Notes under the pieces: model-generated
Databases searched by the model: none
What the model was told of the DNA's origin: nothing
What the model saw: the letters and a program-made list of their open reading frames with translations, nothing else
Part shown: positions 1 to 7,600 of the stretch, piece after piece
How the letters are laid out: each line of letters starts with the position of its first letter
Numbering within the stretch: the first letter of the stretch is position 1
DNA from: Gammaproteobacteria bacterium
Lineage (GTDB): Bacteria; Pseudomonadota; Gammaproteobacteria; JASBUN01
Direction: 5' to 3'
Length of the DNA stretch: 40,421 bases
Assembly: GCA_030147845.1 (NCBI GenBank)
Contig: JASBUN010000055.1
Coordinates: forward strand, 1-40,421
Program-made: the position numbers and the translations under genes

Positions 1-131
1 TCGGGCTTCCTTCAGACATCCCCTCACGGGTTTGCCCTTGCCGTCGGCTAGTAGTTATGATTGATCCATGATGAATCAATTTAGGTTCTCCTACAGGGGA
101 CTTGTACCCCATAAGTTCATGCCCATGCTGG

Positions 132-200
132 GCGTACACAATCGGCTCAAGCCGACGGTCACGCCTCTGGCGTGCCCGCGGCTTAGCGGGGGCGTTAGAG
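132..200 (+). repeat. attC-like integron recombination site
   Basis: The stretch has the layout of an integron attC site: a weak left simple site near 132-139, the inner box TCAAGCCGACG, a GC-rich palindromic middle, the complementary box CGGCTTA, and a right core site GTTAGAG at 194-200. The core fits the GTTRRRY form except at its last base. The orientation predicts that the next cassette gene reads rightward, and a gene does start at 206. The left simple site is degenerate, so the site may be old. No integrase gene intI is visible in the window. Confidence 0.6.
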
Positions 201-616
201 CTCACATGAAACTTTGTCCCGCCTCACAGGCATCAACAGATGATCTGCGCTTCATGGTGCGATCCGTGTCTGTATCAAAGATCTATTACGTCTCGACGGG
301 ACGGAACGCTTGGTGGAGCACATGGGCAACTCGGTATTCACCTGGATGTTTCCATACCACCCTTGCTAGTGCCAAGTGGTTCTGTGAGTCAAAGCGAGTA
401 CAAGGCACTGTCTTCTGCATCGACGAACTTCCGGTACTCGCGTTCCATGCACCTGAGCGCGCGCTTTTCGCCATAGAGATCAACACCAAGCATTTCCTGT
501 GCAAGATTGACCAAGAGCTACTGACCTCGGTGACAACCGTCTTCCCCGTGTCAACAATGACCCTCCAGCAAATGCACTACATGTTCAAGCTAGGCAGCCC
601 ACTATGGCCAAGGGTT

Positions 617-1489
617 CTACCCCGATACCACGGACGGTTTAAAAACGCCTGAAAACTGCTGATCCTGTCTGGCCACTCTACGCCGCATTCTCGGATTGTG
701 GAACCGTTCGATGTAGTTGAACAGATCAGCCCTGGCTTCATCTCGGGTGCGGTAACGACAATGGTTTGTGCGCTCTCGCTTGAGCATGCCGAAAAACCCT
801 TCACACGCCGCGTTGTCACCACAATGGCCGACCGCGCTCATGGAGCAGACGAGCGTATTTTGCTTCAGGAATCGCTGATAATCGCTACTCCTGAACTGAC
901 TGCCTCGGTCAGAATGCAATATCACTGACCAACTGCCCTGGCGCTGCCAGATCGCCATCTCCACAGCGCGAATGACCATCTGTCGATCCTGGCGATGATG
1001 CATCGACCAGCCGATGACGAGTTTGCTGAACAGATCAATCACCACGCACAAATACAGCTTGCCTTCGGCCGTGTTCAACTCAGTTATATCGGTCACCCAT
1101 TTGGTCTCCGGCTCCAGGGCCCGGAAATCCCGCTCCAAATGATTGCGTATACCCACCGGCGCCAAGGCCGACTTGGCGCGCATACCGCGTCTCTTCCTGC
1201 GCGGCCAGCCCTGCATGCCGTTGACAGACATCAGGCGCGCAACCCGGTTCTTGCTCGCCGCCTCGCCTTCGTCGGTCAGATCCTCATGCATGCGCGGCAC
1301 ACCGATAATCCCGCCGCTGTCCTCATGGATCGCCCGAATACGTTTCAGCAAACGCGCATTGTCGCGCTGCCGTGGACTGGGCAGGCGGTCCGACCAATCA
1401 TAGAAACCACTGGGCGAAACCTTCAGAAGCCGACACATCATACGAATCGGGAACTCATCGCGGCAACGTTGAATCGCTTGGTATCTCAA
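617..1489 (-). CDS. IS3-family transposase OrfB (DDE integrase domain)
   Basis: This is the catalytic half of an IS3-family transposase, which cuts and joins the element ends. The 290-residue frame carries the rve integrase-like core with D134 (TDITEL), D194 (HSDRG) and E230 (CEGFF). The last two are 35 residues apart, the classic DD(35)E arrangement. The N-terminal part resembles the HTH_21 region. The TTG at 1489 overlaps the OrfA stop (TTGA) and is probably not the main start. The frame stays open upstream to a slippery A AAA AAG in OrfA, so the working protein is probably an OrfAB fusion made by -1 frameshifting. The stop codon TAG lies inside the left terminal inverted repeat. Confidence 0.9.
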   Translation of the reverse strand: MRYQAIQRCRDEFPIRMMCRLLKVSPSGFYDWSDRLPSPRQRDNARLLKRIRAIHEDSGGIIGVPRMHEDLTDEGEAASKNRVARLMSVNGMQGWPRRKRRGMRAKSALAPVGIRNHLERDFRALEPETKWVTDITELNTAEGKLYLCVVIDLFSKLVIGWSMHHRQDRQMVIRAVEMAIWQRQGSWSVILHSDRGSQFRSSDYQRFLKQNTLVCSMSAVGHCGDNAACEGFFGMLKRERTNHCRYRTRDEARADLFNYIERFHNPRMRRRVARQDQQFSGVFKPSVVSG

Positions 1490-1773
1490 GACGACTCTTT
1501 GGCGAAGAACGTTGCCGCTGCGCGTAAAAAATCCCGTTCCTTTTTTACGCGAGCTAGTTCCCGCTTCAGGCGGGCTACTTCCTCATCTCTCGGCTTACCC
1601 GAACCACCAAAGGCGTGGTGACCTTCGCTATCCGCCTCTCGTTTCCAACGGCTCAACAGGTTCGCCGCAATACCCAGCTCCCGGGCTACTTGTGCGCAAC
1701 TGACACCAGGCTGACTGGCCTGTTCAACAGCGCCACGCTTGAACTCCTGACTGAATCGCTTTCTCTTGGACAT
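1486..1773 (-). CDS. IS3-family transposase OrfA (helix-turn-helix)
   Basis: The 95-residue product starts [12 protein letters not shown] and has the HTH_Tnp_1 fold typical of OrfA: a helix-turn-helix around [19 protein letters not shown], then a heptad-like helix [16 protein letters not shown] that serves for multimerisation. It binds the terminal inverted repeats. The longer open frame, up to 1935, runs through the right end of the element and into the cassette gene, so the start at 1773 is preferred. It ends at TGA 1486-1488, overlapping the OrfB frame. Confidence 0.85.
   Translation of the reverse strand: MSKRKRFSQEFKRGAVEQASQPGVSCAQVARELGIAANLLSRWKREADSEGHHAFGGSGKPRDEEVARLKRELARVKKERDFLRAAATFFAKESS
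1540..1546 (-). promoter_or_regulatory. -1 programmed frameshift heptamer A AAA AAG
   Basis: On the minus strand the OrfA codons GTA AAA AAG contain the in-phase slippery heptamer A AAA AAG. Shifting back one base continues into the OrfB frame without a stop and yields an OrfAB fusion. A6G heptamers at this place are well known in IS3-family elements. Confidence 0.75.
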
Positions 1774-2049
1774 AAGAACACTCCTTTTGGCCCAGTATGG
1801 GCTTTTTTGAAGTGTCCGGGTAATCGGGGTAGAACCCCAAGTAACTACCCCAAGAGAGACTCGATGCTCGTGACCTTTGGCTCCGGCAATCAAAAGCCTG
1901 AAGACGTCGCGAGCGGAGACGAACTCTTCTCGCACAAGTCCTACGGTCAGGGCGCTGCCTATTGGCTCGGCTGGGAGCGCCGGCCGTTCACCATAAACCG
2001 ATCGGCCTTACATGCAGTAGCTTCAGCGCTTGCAGGCAGGCTGGATGAG

Positions 2050-2075
2050 CTCTAAGAATTCAAGCCGACGCGATA
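2050..2075 (+). repeat. truncated attC (left half only)
   Basis: The end of the cassette gene reads CTCTAAG followed by AATTCAAGCCGACGCG. This is the left simple site and inner box of an attC. CTCTAA is the exact complement of TTAGAG at the front of the same cassette (195-200), as expected for the two ends of one cassette. The right half is missing; the sequence runs into the remnant of another insertion sequence. Confidence 0.6.
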
Positions 2076-2084
2076 GTTCCTACG

Positions 2085-2390
2085 GTTTAGTGGACACCCT
2101 GAACTAACCATTCAGAGGTGTTTGAAATGCCGAAACCGGGCAGCTTAACAACGTTATTCTCACTCATAGTGGCCTATCACCTTTGGTTGCTTTGATGTCT
2201 GGACCTACGACAGCTTCCGTGACGCCCGTGATTCGCTGGGCCGGCACTTTGCCTTCTACAACACGAAACGACGCCGTCCGTCGCTTGACAGGCAGACGCC
2301 GGACAGCGTGTATTACCTAGATACAGCCACGATGGCGGCATAACCCGAGGATGCACTTATCGCACCGTCCAATTCTTGGGGTCCACTTCT
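2085..2390 (+). mobile_element. internally deleted IS3-family remnant
   Basis: The left boundary TTTAGTGGACACCCTGAA and the right boundary (complement AGTGGACCCCAAGAATT) form an imperfect inverted repeat with the AGTGGAC core shared. Between them are a short possible OrfA start (ATGCCGAAACCG at 2127) and, after a deletion, the last 48 codons of an OrfB. The total is only about 300 bases, so most of the element is gone. It abuts the stop codon of the next gene on one side and the broken attC on the other. Confidence 0.6.
2197..2343 (+). pseudogene. IS3-family OrfB C-terminal fragment
   Basis: The frame encodes the C-terminal end of an IS3-type transposase, including the recognisable FYNTKRRRPSLDRQTPDSVY, and stops at TAA 2341-2343. 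The catalytic domain is absent and no start codon fits, so this is a relic. It differs from the intact transposase at 617-1489, so it comes from a different element. Confidence 0.75.
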
Positions 2391-3017
2391 CTAAATCCAT
2401 TCGTCCAGCGATTCACCTAATAAATTAAACCGCACAGCCATGCCCGCAAGGGCTTCAGAGACAAGGGCATCATGTTCTTTGTTCAATCGCGCGAATGTAC
2501 GCCAGTGCATGCCCTTAGGTTTCCGCCATCCCTTCGGATTCGAGATACCTTGCTCCCAGCCAAGCCGCTCTCGAATTTTATCTGCTCGTCTCGCGGCTCG
2601 ATCATAGGCGACCTCTCTCTGGCTGGGATAGGCCAACCGATAGCAATGGCGGCAGGCAAAGATACTACCACCATAAAGAATCGCTACCCGACGACCACAG
2701 CCACGCGCAGGGCAGAGAAACCAAGGGCGTTGGCCACCCAGGTGGCAGGGTGTCCAATCCAGATAGATCGGATAGTTTTCATCCTCCCATTCGGTACCAC
2801 GGCTACGCTGGCGGTAGCTTAGGATCACACGGCCCGGTTCCGCTCGCATCTGGATGGAGGCCACCACGTCGCCGTCACGGCTCCACTGCCAGCCGCAGGC
2901 GCATCCCGATGTCAGTAGCCCCGCTCGTTGCCAGCGCCGTACATCGATGGCGCGGTAATTGTCGATCGTGTCTTTAGCACCCAAATACCCGTGTCTCCCG
3001 CTACCCATGCCGCCCAT
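2391..3017 (-). CDS. hypothetical zinc-ribbon-like protein of integrative elements
   Basis: The product is about 208 residues. ATG 3017 is preferred because GAGAGG lies five bases upstream; a GTG at 3023 is also open. It begins MGGMGSGRHGYLGAKDT and has four cysteine-containing patches: a CACGW pair near residue 40, a lone Cys near 90, CPARGCG near 100 and CRHCYRL near 123. These could bind zinc. I know proteins of this type as common unnamed members of genomic islands beside P4-like integrases, but cannot assign a function. It is the last gene of the leftward operon, 70 bases beyond the preceding stop. Its stop touches the IS remnant, so the original C-terminus may have been altered. Confidence 0.6.
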   Translation of the reverse strand: MGGMGSGRHGYLGAKDTIDNYRAIDVRRWQRAGLLTSGCACGWQWSRDGDVVASIQMRAEPGRVILSYRQRSRGTEWEDENYPIYLDWTPCHLGGQRPWFLCPARGCGRRVAILYGGSIFACRHCYRLAYPSQREVAYDRAARRADKIRERLGWEQGISNPKGWRKPKGMHWRTFARLNKEHDALVSEALAGMAVRFNLLGESLDEWI

Positions 3018-3087
3018 GTTCACCTCTCGATTTTTTAACCGAAATCATTTGGAAAATGTCACTTTATCTATTCGTCTTTATTCGACT

Positions 3088-3573
3088 TTATGGGTCGTTG
3101 TCGGACTGCACTGGCATGGGTAAATACCGTTCGCAATATCGATGATCGGTATCCCATAATCCGGCAATCGCTTCGGGTTCGCCTTTAACGCAATGACCCA
3201 GACGCGGGTGGTCTATGCGTTCAAAGTGAACACACTCGCCGCAGGTAACCCGTTCATTGATAGAGACTGGATCGGGCACTGCTTCAGCCCGTTTCAGAAA
3301 GTAGGCTCGCGCATCCGTAGTCGCGTGGCATTTGCTTAGCACCTCGGCGATGGTTTCGGGGTCACGCTCCTCGATGTGTGCCAGCCACGCGCGGACGCTT
3401 GATTCTTCCTTCGCGGATAGTTCACGTGGGGGCTCTGGACTCGCTGCGACAGCGACAGTTGCGACTGGGGCGACAGTTACCGATTGATCGGCTTCTTGTG
3501 TCGCGAGTGTCGCAGGTGTCGCCGTCGCTAACTTGGCCAGCCCACCTTTCTCGATGAGTGTGGAAAGCGTCAC
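3088..3573 (-). CDS. hypothetical protein with C-terminal Cys/His cluster
   Basis: The 161-residue protein starts at GTG 3573, with AAAGGGGG six bases upstream. The start overlaps the primase stop as GTGA, so translation is probably coupled. The N-terminal 50 residues are rich in Ala, Thr and Val and look unstructured. The middle is helical and the C-terminal third contains CGECVHF, a Cys about 14 residues later and a further RYCERYLP. This spacing could form a small metal-binding fold. Proteins with this tail often follow DUF3987-type replication proteins in islands. The function is unknown; the gene is probably an accessory replication gene by position. Confidence 0.6.
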   Translation of the reverse strand: MTLSTLIEKGGLAKLATATPATLATQEADQSVTVAPVATVAVAASPEPPRELSAKEESSVRAWLAHIEERDPETIAEVLSKCHATTDARAYFLKRAEAVPDPVSINERVTCGECVHFERIDHPRLGHCVKGEPEAIAGLWDTDHRYCERYLPMPVQSDNDP

Positions 3574-5984
3574 TGCATACCCCCTTTCAGCAGGGCCGGA
3601 TTGATATGGATCGCCTTGCGCTTGCCGTCCTGGATCAATCGCACCCGGTCGGCTTCCCGCAGTTCGATTAGTGCAGCATCCAGCGTGGCCTTTTGGCGAA
3701 GGTGTCCCGGTGTCACATTCCGTTGAATATCCCGGCGGGAGACAATGGTTGTCTTTTCCCTGCGACAGTACTCGGTAAGCCAGTAATCCAAGCGTGCCGC
3801 GTCGGCCTGTTCCACCGGTAAGGCGAGTTCTCCATAAAACCGGAGGGCTTCATATAAGTGCCACATGGCGATCCTTGATGCACCTTCAAAAGCCGTCAGA
3901 CCAATAGCGCCGCTGCCACCGTGTTCGAATACCTGGAATAGGGCAGCAATGCGTGAGGCGTTGTCGGCAGTCTTGCTGGCCACATCGCGCACGTCGTAGA
4001 GTTCGCCTCCGGCGCGCAGTTCACTTTCTACGGCGTCGTGAAAGACAATCCATGCCGACTTGGTATCGGCTGCCAAAGAAAGTAGTGGCGGCGACAGTGC
4101 ACCCTCCTCGTCTATGGGGACAGGTTGATCTAGCAAGGCCGCTATGCGCCGATTGAACTTCGCCAGTGCCGGCCAGGCGTCCGGAGGATCGGTAAACGGC
4201 CGCCATCCTTGTGTGGACTCCGGCCAGGCCACCAGGAAGCGGGCAAGAAAGCCGGAGCCCCGTGCCAGTCCGCCGGACCGCTCGAAGAAACTGCGCAAAG
4301 TCGCTTCCTGCACCTGCAAGGCAATGGTCAGTCGTGCGCCGCGCACCGTGAAAGACGTTGATGTGCGCCGTTCCGTGGCAATATCCGCGCCGTCCCAAAG
4401 CTGGTTCAATGTGGCCAGATTGCGCATCACCGAATCCTTACCCATACCGTGCGCACCAAACACCAACCCGGCTTCGCTGGACACCACACCACCGGAAGGC
4501 CAGCCCATGGCCAGATTCCATTTCAGGGCTTCGGGGGTAGCATCGCCATAGATCAAGTGCGGCACTCGAGGGGAGACTGGCTTGTCGTGCTCAAGTTCCC
4601 GCAACGCCGTTTCCTGCTCTAAGGCGCCTTTTCCGCTCTTGGCGAGGGCGCGAATCTTCTCCTTGATGCCGCCACGTTTTGCCTCCCAGGCTTCCATGGC
4701 TGCGATGTGATCTTTTATCCGCGGTTTGGCGTCTTCCGCCTGCATCGCCGCATAGTCGCGAATGGCCTGCATGAAAAACCCATCGCAGGTGGACTTGCGC
4801 TCGCCAGAATCAGCAATGGTCAGTAGGAACAAACCCACTGGCCCGGACAGTTTTTCCGCCCGTTTCACATCAGCAAGGGCTTGCGCGGCCAATGACAAGG
4901 CCGCTAGGGCCGAAGAAGCCACCAATGGAATGGGCGCCTTGGTAAAGGCGTGGACTTCCTCAACCGCCGCACGGAGGATGTCTGGCAGTGCGTCCAGCGG
5001 ATAGATTTTCGGATGAACCTCGGCGGTCAGGGGTAAGGGAGACGGCCACGCTTCGTCGTTCGTCGCCGCTTCCTGGAGGGGAAACGTTGCCGCGTTGATC
5101 GCATGCGCCACGGACTCTAGGTCCACAAGGGTCGCCATATCGTTGAAGTCGCTCACGCCTTTCGGTCGTTCATTGCCAAACGAGGGCACAGCCAGTTTCG
5201 CCCCGGTGGCAATAGCCGCCGCGGTAGCTTTGGCCAAACCCGGATTGCCGGTCGTTCCCGCATCGTCATCGGCGCAGATAATCAAAGGCAGGTTGCGGAA
5301 GCGATCGCACATCGCCTTCGCAACGGCTTCCAGATTGCCGGCATTAAAGGCCACGGCAACCGGGTAACCGGTTGCTAGATGAATCGTCACCCCGGTGGCG
5401 AAGCCTTCCGCGATGCACAAGGCTCCTGCGGCCTCAGTGGTGCCGATGCTGAAATAGCAGCCGGACACCCGACCGCCACTGAGGAACCGCTTATTACCAT
5501 CGGCACCAATGAATTGTAGAGAATGCACTTGGCCATCAGCACGCATAGGGATAACCAGTGCGTTCTTATCAAGACGCGCCCCACAAGCCTTGATGCCCTT
5601 GCGTACGAGGTATGGATGGTCATCGTTCGCGGGCTCTGCAACGCGCCACATTGCGACGGCCTTTTCGGCGGATTCTGCTTGCCGTGCCTGACGCTCGGCC
5701 TCGGCTTGGGCTCGTGCCTCCGCCACACGGCGCTTGAAGACCTCTCGTTCCGCCGGAGAAAACGGCTGATCACGCTTCGCCTGCCAGTGCTCGGAAAAGC
5801 CCGAAGACCAATCACCGAAGCAACCGCCCAAGGTGTCGTCGAACAGCTTGCACCAACCGGCCGTGTTGCCGTTGCGTTTGCCGACACCAGGAAAGCGGTG
5901 CAGTTGGCCGGGTTCAATTTCGCTTGGGGGTTCTAGTCCGGCGGCGCGCATCGCGTCACGGAATGGGGAGATCGCATCATTCAT
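3570..5984 (-). CDS. Toprim/DUF3987 primase-helicase-like replication protein
   Basis: This 804-residue protein resembles the island-encoded YfjI-type proteins. The first 100 residues contain a short CHC2-like N-terminal region without clear cysteines. They are followed by a coiled, charged segment and a region HPYLVRKGIKACG that precedes Toprim-type primase domains. The Toprim-like core follows, with an acidic ICADDDAG motif and a glycine-rich FNAGNLEAV. From about residue 325 the DUF3987 domain begins (YPLDALPDILRAAVEE), including a Walker-like stretch ADSGERKST that probably binds nucleotide. Such proteins replicate the excised element or open its origin. It is in an operon with alpA and overlaps the small upstream gene by eight bases and the downstream gene by four. 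The family assignment is by motif; catalytic activity is inferred. Confidence 0.75.
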   Translation of the reverse strand: MNDAISPFRDAMRAAGLEPPSEIEPGQLHRFPGVGKRNGNTAGWCKLFDDTLGGCFGDWSSGFSEHWQAKRDQPFSPAEREVFKRRVAEARAQAEAERQARQAESAEKAVAMWRVAEPANDDHPYLVRKGIKACGARLDKNALVIPMRADGQVHSLQFIGADGNKRFLSGGRVSGCYFSIGTTEAAGALCIAEGFATGVTIHLATGYPVAVAFNAGNLEAVAKAMCDRFRNLPLIICADDDAGTTGNPGLAKATAAAIATGAKLAVPSFGNERPKGVSDFNDMATLVDLESVAHAINAATFPLQEAATNDEAWPSPLPLTAEVHPKIYPLDALPDILRAAVEEVHAFTKAPIPLVASSALAALSLAAQALADVKRAEKLSGPVGLFLLTIADSGERKSTCDGFFMQAIRDYAAMQAEDAKPRIKDHIAAMEAWEAKRGGIKEKIRALAKSGKGALEQETALRELEHDKPVSPRVPHLIYGDATPEALKWNLAMGWPSGGVVSSEAGLVFGAHGMGKDSVMRNLATLNQLWDGADIATERRTSTSFTVRGARLTIALQVQEATLRSFFERSGGLARGSGFLARFLVAWPESTQGWRPFTDPPDAWPALAKFNRRIAALLDQPVPIDEEGALSPPLLSLAADTKSAWIVFHDAVESELRAGGELYDVRDVASKTADNASRIAALFQVFEHGGSGAIGLTAFEGASRIAMWHLYEALRFYGELALPVEQADAARLDYWLTEYCRREKTTIVSRRDIQRNVTPGHLRQKATLDAALIELREADRVRLIQDGKRKAIHINPALLKGGMQ

Positions 5985-6165
5985 CGTGCGGCCCTCCCAT
6001 GCGGTTGATCCGTTCCGCCAGCCCGATCGGAAACCAGCCCCACAAGGCCAGGGTCACCATCGCTGCTTTCACACGCGTAACGATGCCGGTAGAATGGCAG
6101 CTGCTTAAAGACGTCTTCGGGGTCGCCTGGTGTCCGCCAGCGCGGCCTTTTGTTTTTTTAGTCAT
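5977..6165 (-). CDS. small hypothetical protein between alpA and primase
   Basis: A 62-residue basic protein with an N-terminal Lys/Arg-rich stretch and one hydrophobic helix near residues 33-50 (VKAAMVTLALWGWFP). A strong ribosome site AGGAGGGG overlaps the alpA stop 16 bases upstream. The end overlaps the primase start by eight bases, which argues for a real coupled gene. Similar short unnamed proteins stand before primases in other P4-like islands as I recall. The single hydrophobic segment could be a membrane anchor or simply a buried helix. Function unknown. Confidence 0.55.
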   Translation of the reverse strand: MTKKTKGRAGGHQATPKTSLSSCHSTGIVTRVKAAMVTLALWGWFPIGLAERINRMGGPHDE

Positions 6166-6181
6166 CGTCGCGGCCCCCTCC

Positions 6182-6379
6182 TCAGCGTGCAGCCTTGCGG
6201 CTGGCCTCGATCTGCTGGTTCAGCCAGTCATTCACTTCCGCCTCGATCCAGCCCACAGCCCGGCTGCCCAGCGAAACGGGCTTTGGAAAGGTGCCTTCTG
6301 AGACGCGCAGATAGATGGTGGAACGGGAAAGTCCAGTACGTGCCTTAACGGCGGGAAGTCTTAGAATCGCGGTAACCAT
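6182..6379 (-). CDS. alpA: AlpA-family DNA-binding regulator
   Basis: The 65-residue product matches the AlpA/MerR-like helix-turn-helix family: ILRLPAVKARTGLSRSTIYLRV followed by FPKPVSLGSRAVGWIEAEVNDWL. These proteins activate integrase or excision genes in P4-like elements and cryptic prophages. ATG 6379 is chosen because GGAGGCG lies five bases upstream. A longer frame from 6418 is open but lacks such a site. The start and ribosome site lie in a perfect 12-base inverted repeat with a nested 6-base stem, so expression is probably controlled at this point. It heads the operon with the small protein, the primase and two cysteine-containing proteins. Confidence 0.8.
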   Translation of the reverse strand: MVTAILRLPAVKARTGLSRSTIYLRVSEGTFPKPVSLGSRAVGWIEAEVNDWLNQQIEASRKAAR

Positions 6380-6416
6380 GTTTACGCCTCCATAGGCGTT
6401 GTTGAACATGGTTACC
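6371..6416 (-). promoter_or_regulatory. hairpin or operator over the alpA start
   Basis: GGTAACCATGTT (6371-6382) and AACATGGTTACC (6405-6416) are perfect inverted repeats. Inside them ACGCCT and AGGCGT pair around a four-base loop. In the transcript this structure would bury the Shine-Dalgarno sequence GGAGGCG and the start codon ATG. As DNA it could be a dimer-binding operator. Either reading implies control of alpA. Confidence 0.65.
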
Positions 6417-6579
6417 AATTGTTGTGGCAGGAGCCGGATCCTAATAGTTCTACGGGTTGCAGATACTTGCCTAGAAAAAGAACCGATAGGATAGGCGGAT
6501 ACTTTGGTAAAGGGTGGTGATTTCTACACGGCGACGACAATATAGATAAATATATTCAGTTAGTTAATGGGTGGGTGGG

Positions 6580-7209
6580 TTAGTCGTCACCTGGAGTTCT
6601 GGGCGCCCCACCCTTGTCTTTCCAATTTGCTACTTTTGCAATCTGGTTCTTGATCGCGTCGGCGTTGATTTCGCCGTCGGATTTCACTAGATCGAACTCG
6701 GCCGCATGAGCTGTCAGCCAGCTCTCGAGATTCTGTTTTACGTGCTTTCCGTTATTACGATATTTCGACTCGCTGGTCACCGCTTCCCAAGCACGCACAG
6801 CGGCTGCAAGCTTCGGCGCATAACTGGGATGGTTTCGGTCAAGGTAGTCTGGTGCGCCGGCTTCGGTTGGAAAGAAAAAGCCGCTACGGAATCCGCGGTC
6901 CGCGAGCCAAGCGCGAAGAGCGGTAACGCGCACTCTAGATTCCTTTATGTTAATCGAACCATCAATGGGGTCGTTGTGGGTTCCATAGTACTCATCGTCA
7001 TAGAACGGAATAACCGTTCCCTCAATTGCCCCAGTTAATAGTGCACTGGAAAGCGCGCATTTCGCAGCGTCGTAGCCTTCTGGTCGTTTGTTCGCTTCCC
7101 ATCCCTCGACATTACCTTGTTCGCCCGCCGGATCGCGGCCAATTATCAAGAATGCTGCTTGAATTACGTTTAATTCATCGCACAGTCGCCAGTAGTCCAA
7201 GCCATCCAT
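6580..7209 (-). CDS. hypothetical protein of integrative elements
   Basis: A 209-residue acidic protein starting MDGLDYWRLCDELNVIQAA, with AGGGGG six bases upstream. It has no signal peptide or membrane segment. The N-terminal motif DYWRLCDELxVIQAAxLI and the later GSINIKESRVRVTALRAWLADRGF look like conserved features of an unnamed family that I recall near AlpA and integrase genes in gammaproteobacterial islands. It lies upstream of alpA, separated by 200 bases, and is transcribed away from the defence operon. The two promoters share the 154-base gap 7210-7363. Function unknown. Confidence 0.6.
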   Translation of the reverse strand: MDGLDYWRLCDELNVIQAAFLIIGRDPAGEQGNVEGWEANKRPEGYDAAKCALSSALLTGAIEGTVIPFYDDEYYGTHNDPIDGSINIKESRVRVTALRAWLADRGFRSGFFFPTEAGAPDYLDRNHPSYAPKLAAAVRAWEAVTSESKYRNNGKHVKQNLESWLTAHAAEFDLVKSDGEINADAIKNQIAKVANWKDKGGAPRTPGDD

Positions 7210-7308
7210 AACAATCCCCCTATTGCGTTGTATTTCAATATAATCCTATGGTGATGTTCTATAGTGTTTTACCAAAAGTAGAGCGCTAGATGTCATTGTT
7301 GGCTCGTT

Positions 7309-7337
7309 TTGAACTTTACAGTACATTACAGTACATT
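7309..7337 (+). promoter_or_regulatory. sigma70-like promoter of the defence operon
   Basis: TTGAAC (7309-7314), a 17-base spacer and TACATT (7332-7337) make a plausible promoter, 26 bases before the start of the regulator gene. The spacer and the -10 are built from the tandem repeats described next. Confidence 0.5.
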
Positions 7338-7346
7338 CACAGTACA
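7316..7346 (+). repeat. three tandem TTACAGTACA operator repeats
   Basis: TTACAGTACA occurs at 7316-7325 and 7326-7335, and as TTCACAGTACA at 7336-7346. The spacing is about one helical turn. Ribbon-helix-helix proteins usually bind tandem short repeats cooperatively, and such a protein is encoded 18 bases further on. Binding here would cover the promoter. Confidence 0.65.
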
Positions 7347-7363
7347 CTGGTTAAGGAAAATCA

Positions 7364-7570
7364 ATGGCCACCGCCAAGACCACCACGCTGACCTTTCGCA
7401 TAGAGCCGAATCTCAAAGACGCACTGCGCACCGCCGCCGCCCGCGAGCACCGCTCCATTGCCAATATGGTGGAGATGCTGATCCGGGACTATTGCGGGCG
7501 TAACGGCATCGAGATCGCGGAAGCAGATGCAGCCGGTCCAGCTCGAAGGGGCGGTATAACCAAGAAGTAA
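7364..7570 (+). CDS. ribbon-helix-helix (Arc/CopG-like) regulator
   Basis: The 68-residue protein has the RHH pattern: strand TTTLTFRIEPNLKDAL, then two helices through AAAREHRSIANMVEMLIRDYC. Its basic tail ends GGITKK. It probably binds DNA as a dimer and represses its own promoter. It is the first gene of the operon, 30 bases before hsdR. RHH proteins are also antitoxins, but no toxin-sized partner follows directly; the next gene is hsdR. It may instead time restriction after entry into a new host, like the controller proteins of other restriction systems. That role is inferred from position and from the operator-like repeats. Confidence 0.75.
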   Translation: MATAKTTTLTFRIEPNLKDALRTAAAREHRSIANMVEMLIRDYCGRNGIEIAEADAAGPARRGGITKK

Positions 7571-7600
7571 GCTAGGCGAGAGGGAAGGAACAATAAGACC

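Larger units (their letters stand above)
613..1836 (-). mobile_element. IS3-family insertion sequence with target duplication
   Basis: The two ends carry an inverted repeat beginning GGTTCTACCCCGAT (613 onward, and the complement ending at 1836). It continues imperfectly to about 23 bases, with CGGAC on both sides. CCAAG directly flanks both ends (608-612 and 1837-1841) and is the likely target duplication. A shorter duplication cannot be excluded because the repeat tips overlap it. The element is about 1.22 kb, normal for the family, and encodes OrfA and OrfB on the minus strand joined by a frameshift site. All catalytic residues are present, so it may still be active. It disrupts a cassette gene. 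Confidence 0.85.
206..2055 (+). pseudogene. hypothetical cassette gene split by an IS3-family element
   Basis: The reading frame starts at ATG 206, six bases after the attC core, and runs to about 612, where the insertion sequence begins. The same frame resumes at 1842 and ends at TAA 2053-2055. Removing the insertion and one copy of the repeated CCAAG joins the halves in frame through W-P-S-N-Y and gives a protein of about 206 residues with no internal stop. As it stands, the left part reads into the IS end and stops at 652. The stop codon lies inside the next attC half-site (CTCTAAG), as is usual in cassettes. The protein is not recognised. It has several aromatic residues and cysteines, no signal peptide and no obvious membrane segment. 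The function is unknown and the gene is probably inactive. Confidence 0.65.

Noticed and set aside
995..1621. 208-residue frame opposite the transposase
   Set aside because: It is antisense to the intact DDE transposase.
7364..7570. Antitoxin of a two-gene toxin-antitoxin pair
   Set aside because: No toxin-sized gene is adjacent. The next gene is hsdR, so a regulator of the operon is more likely, although an antitoxin to the distal HEPN/Abi proteins cannot be excluded.
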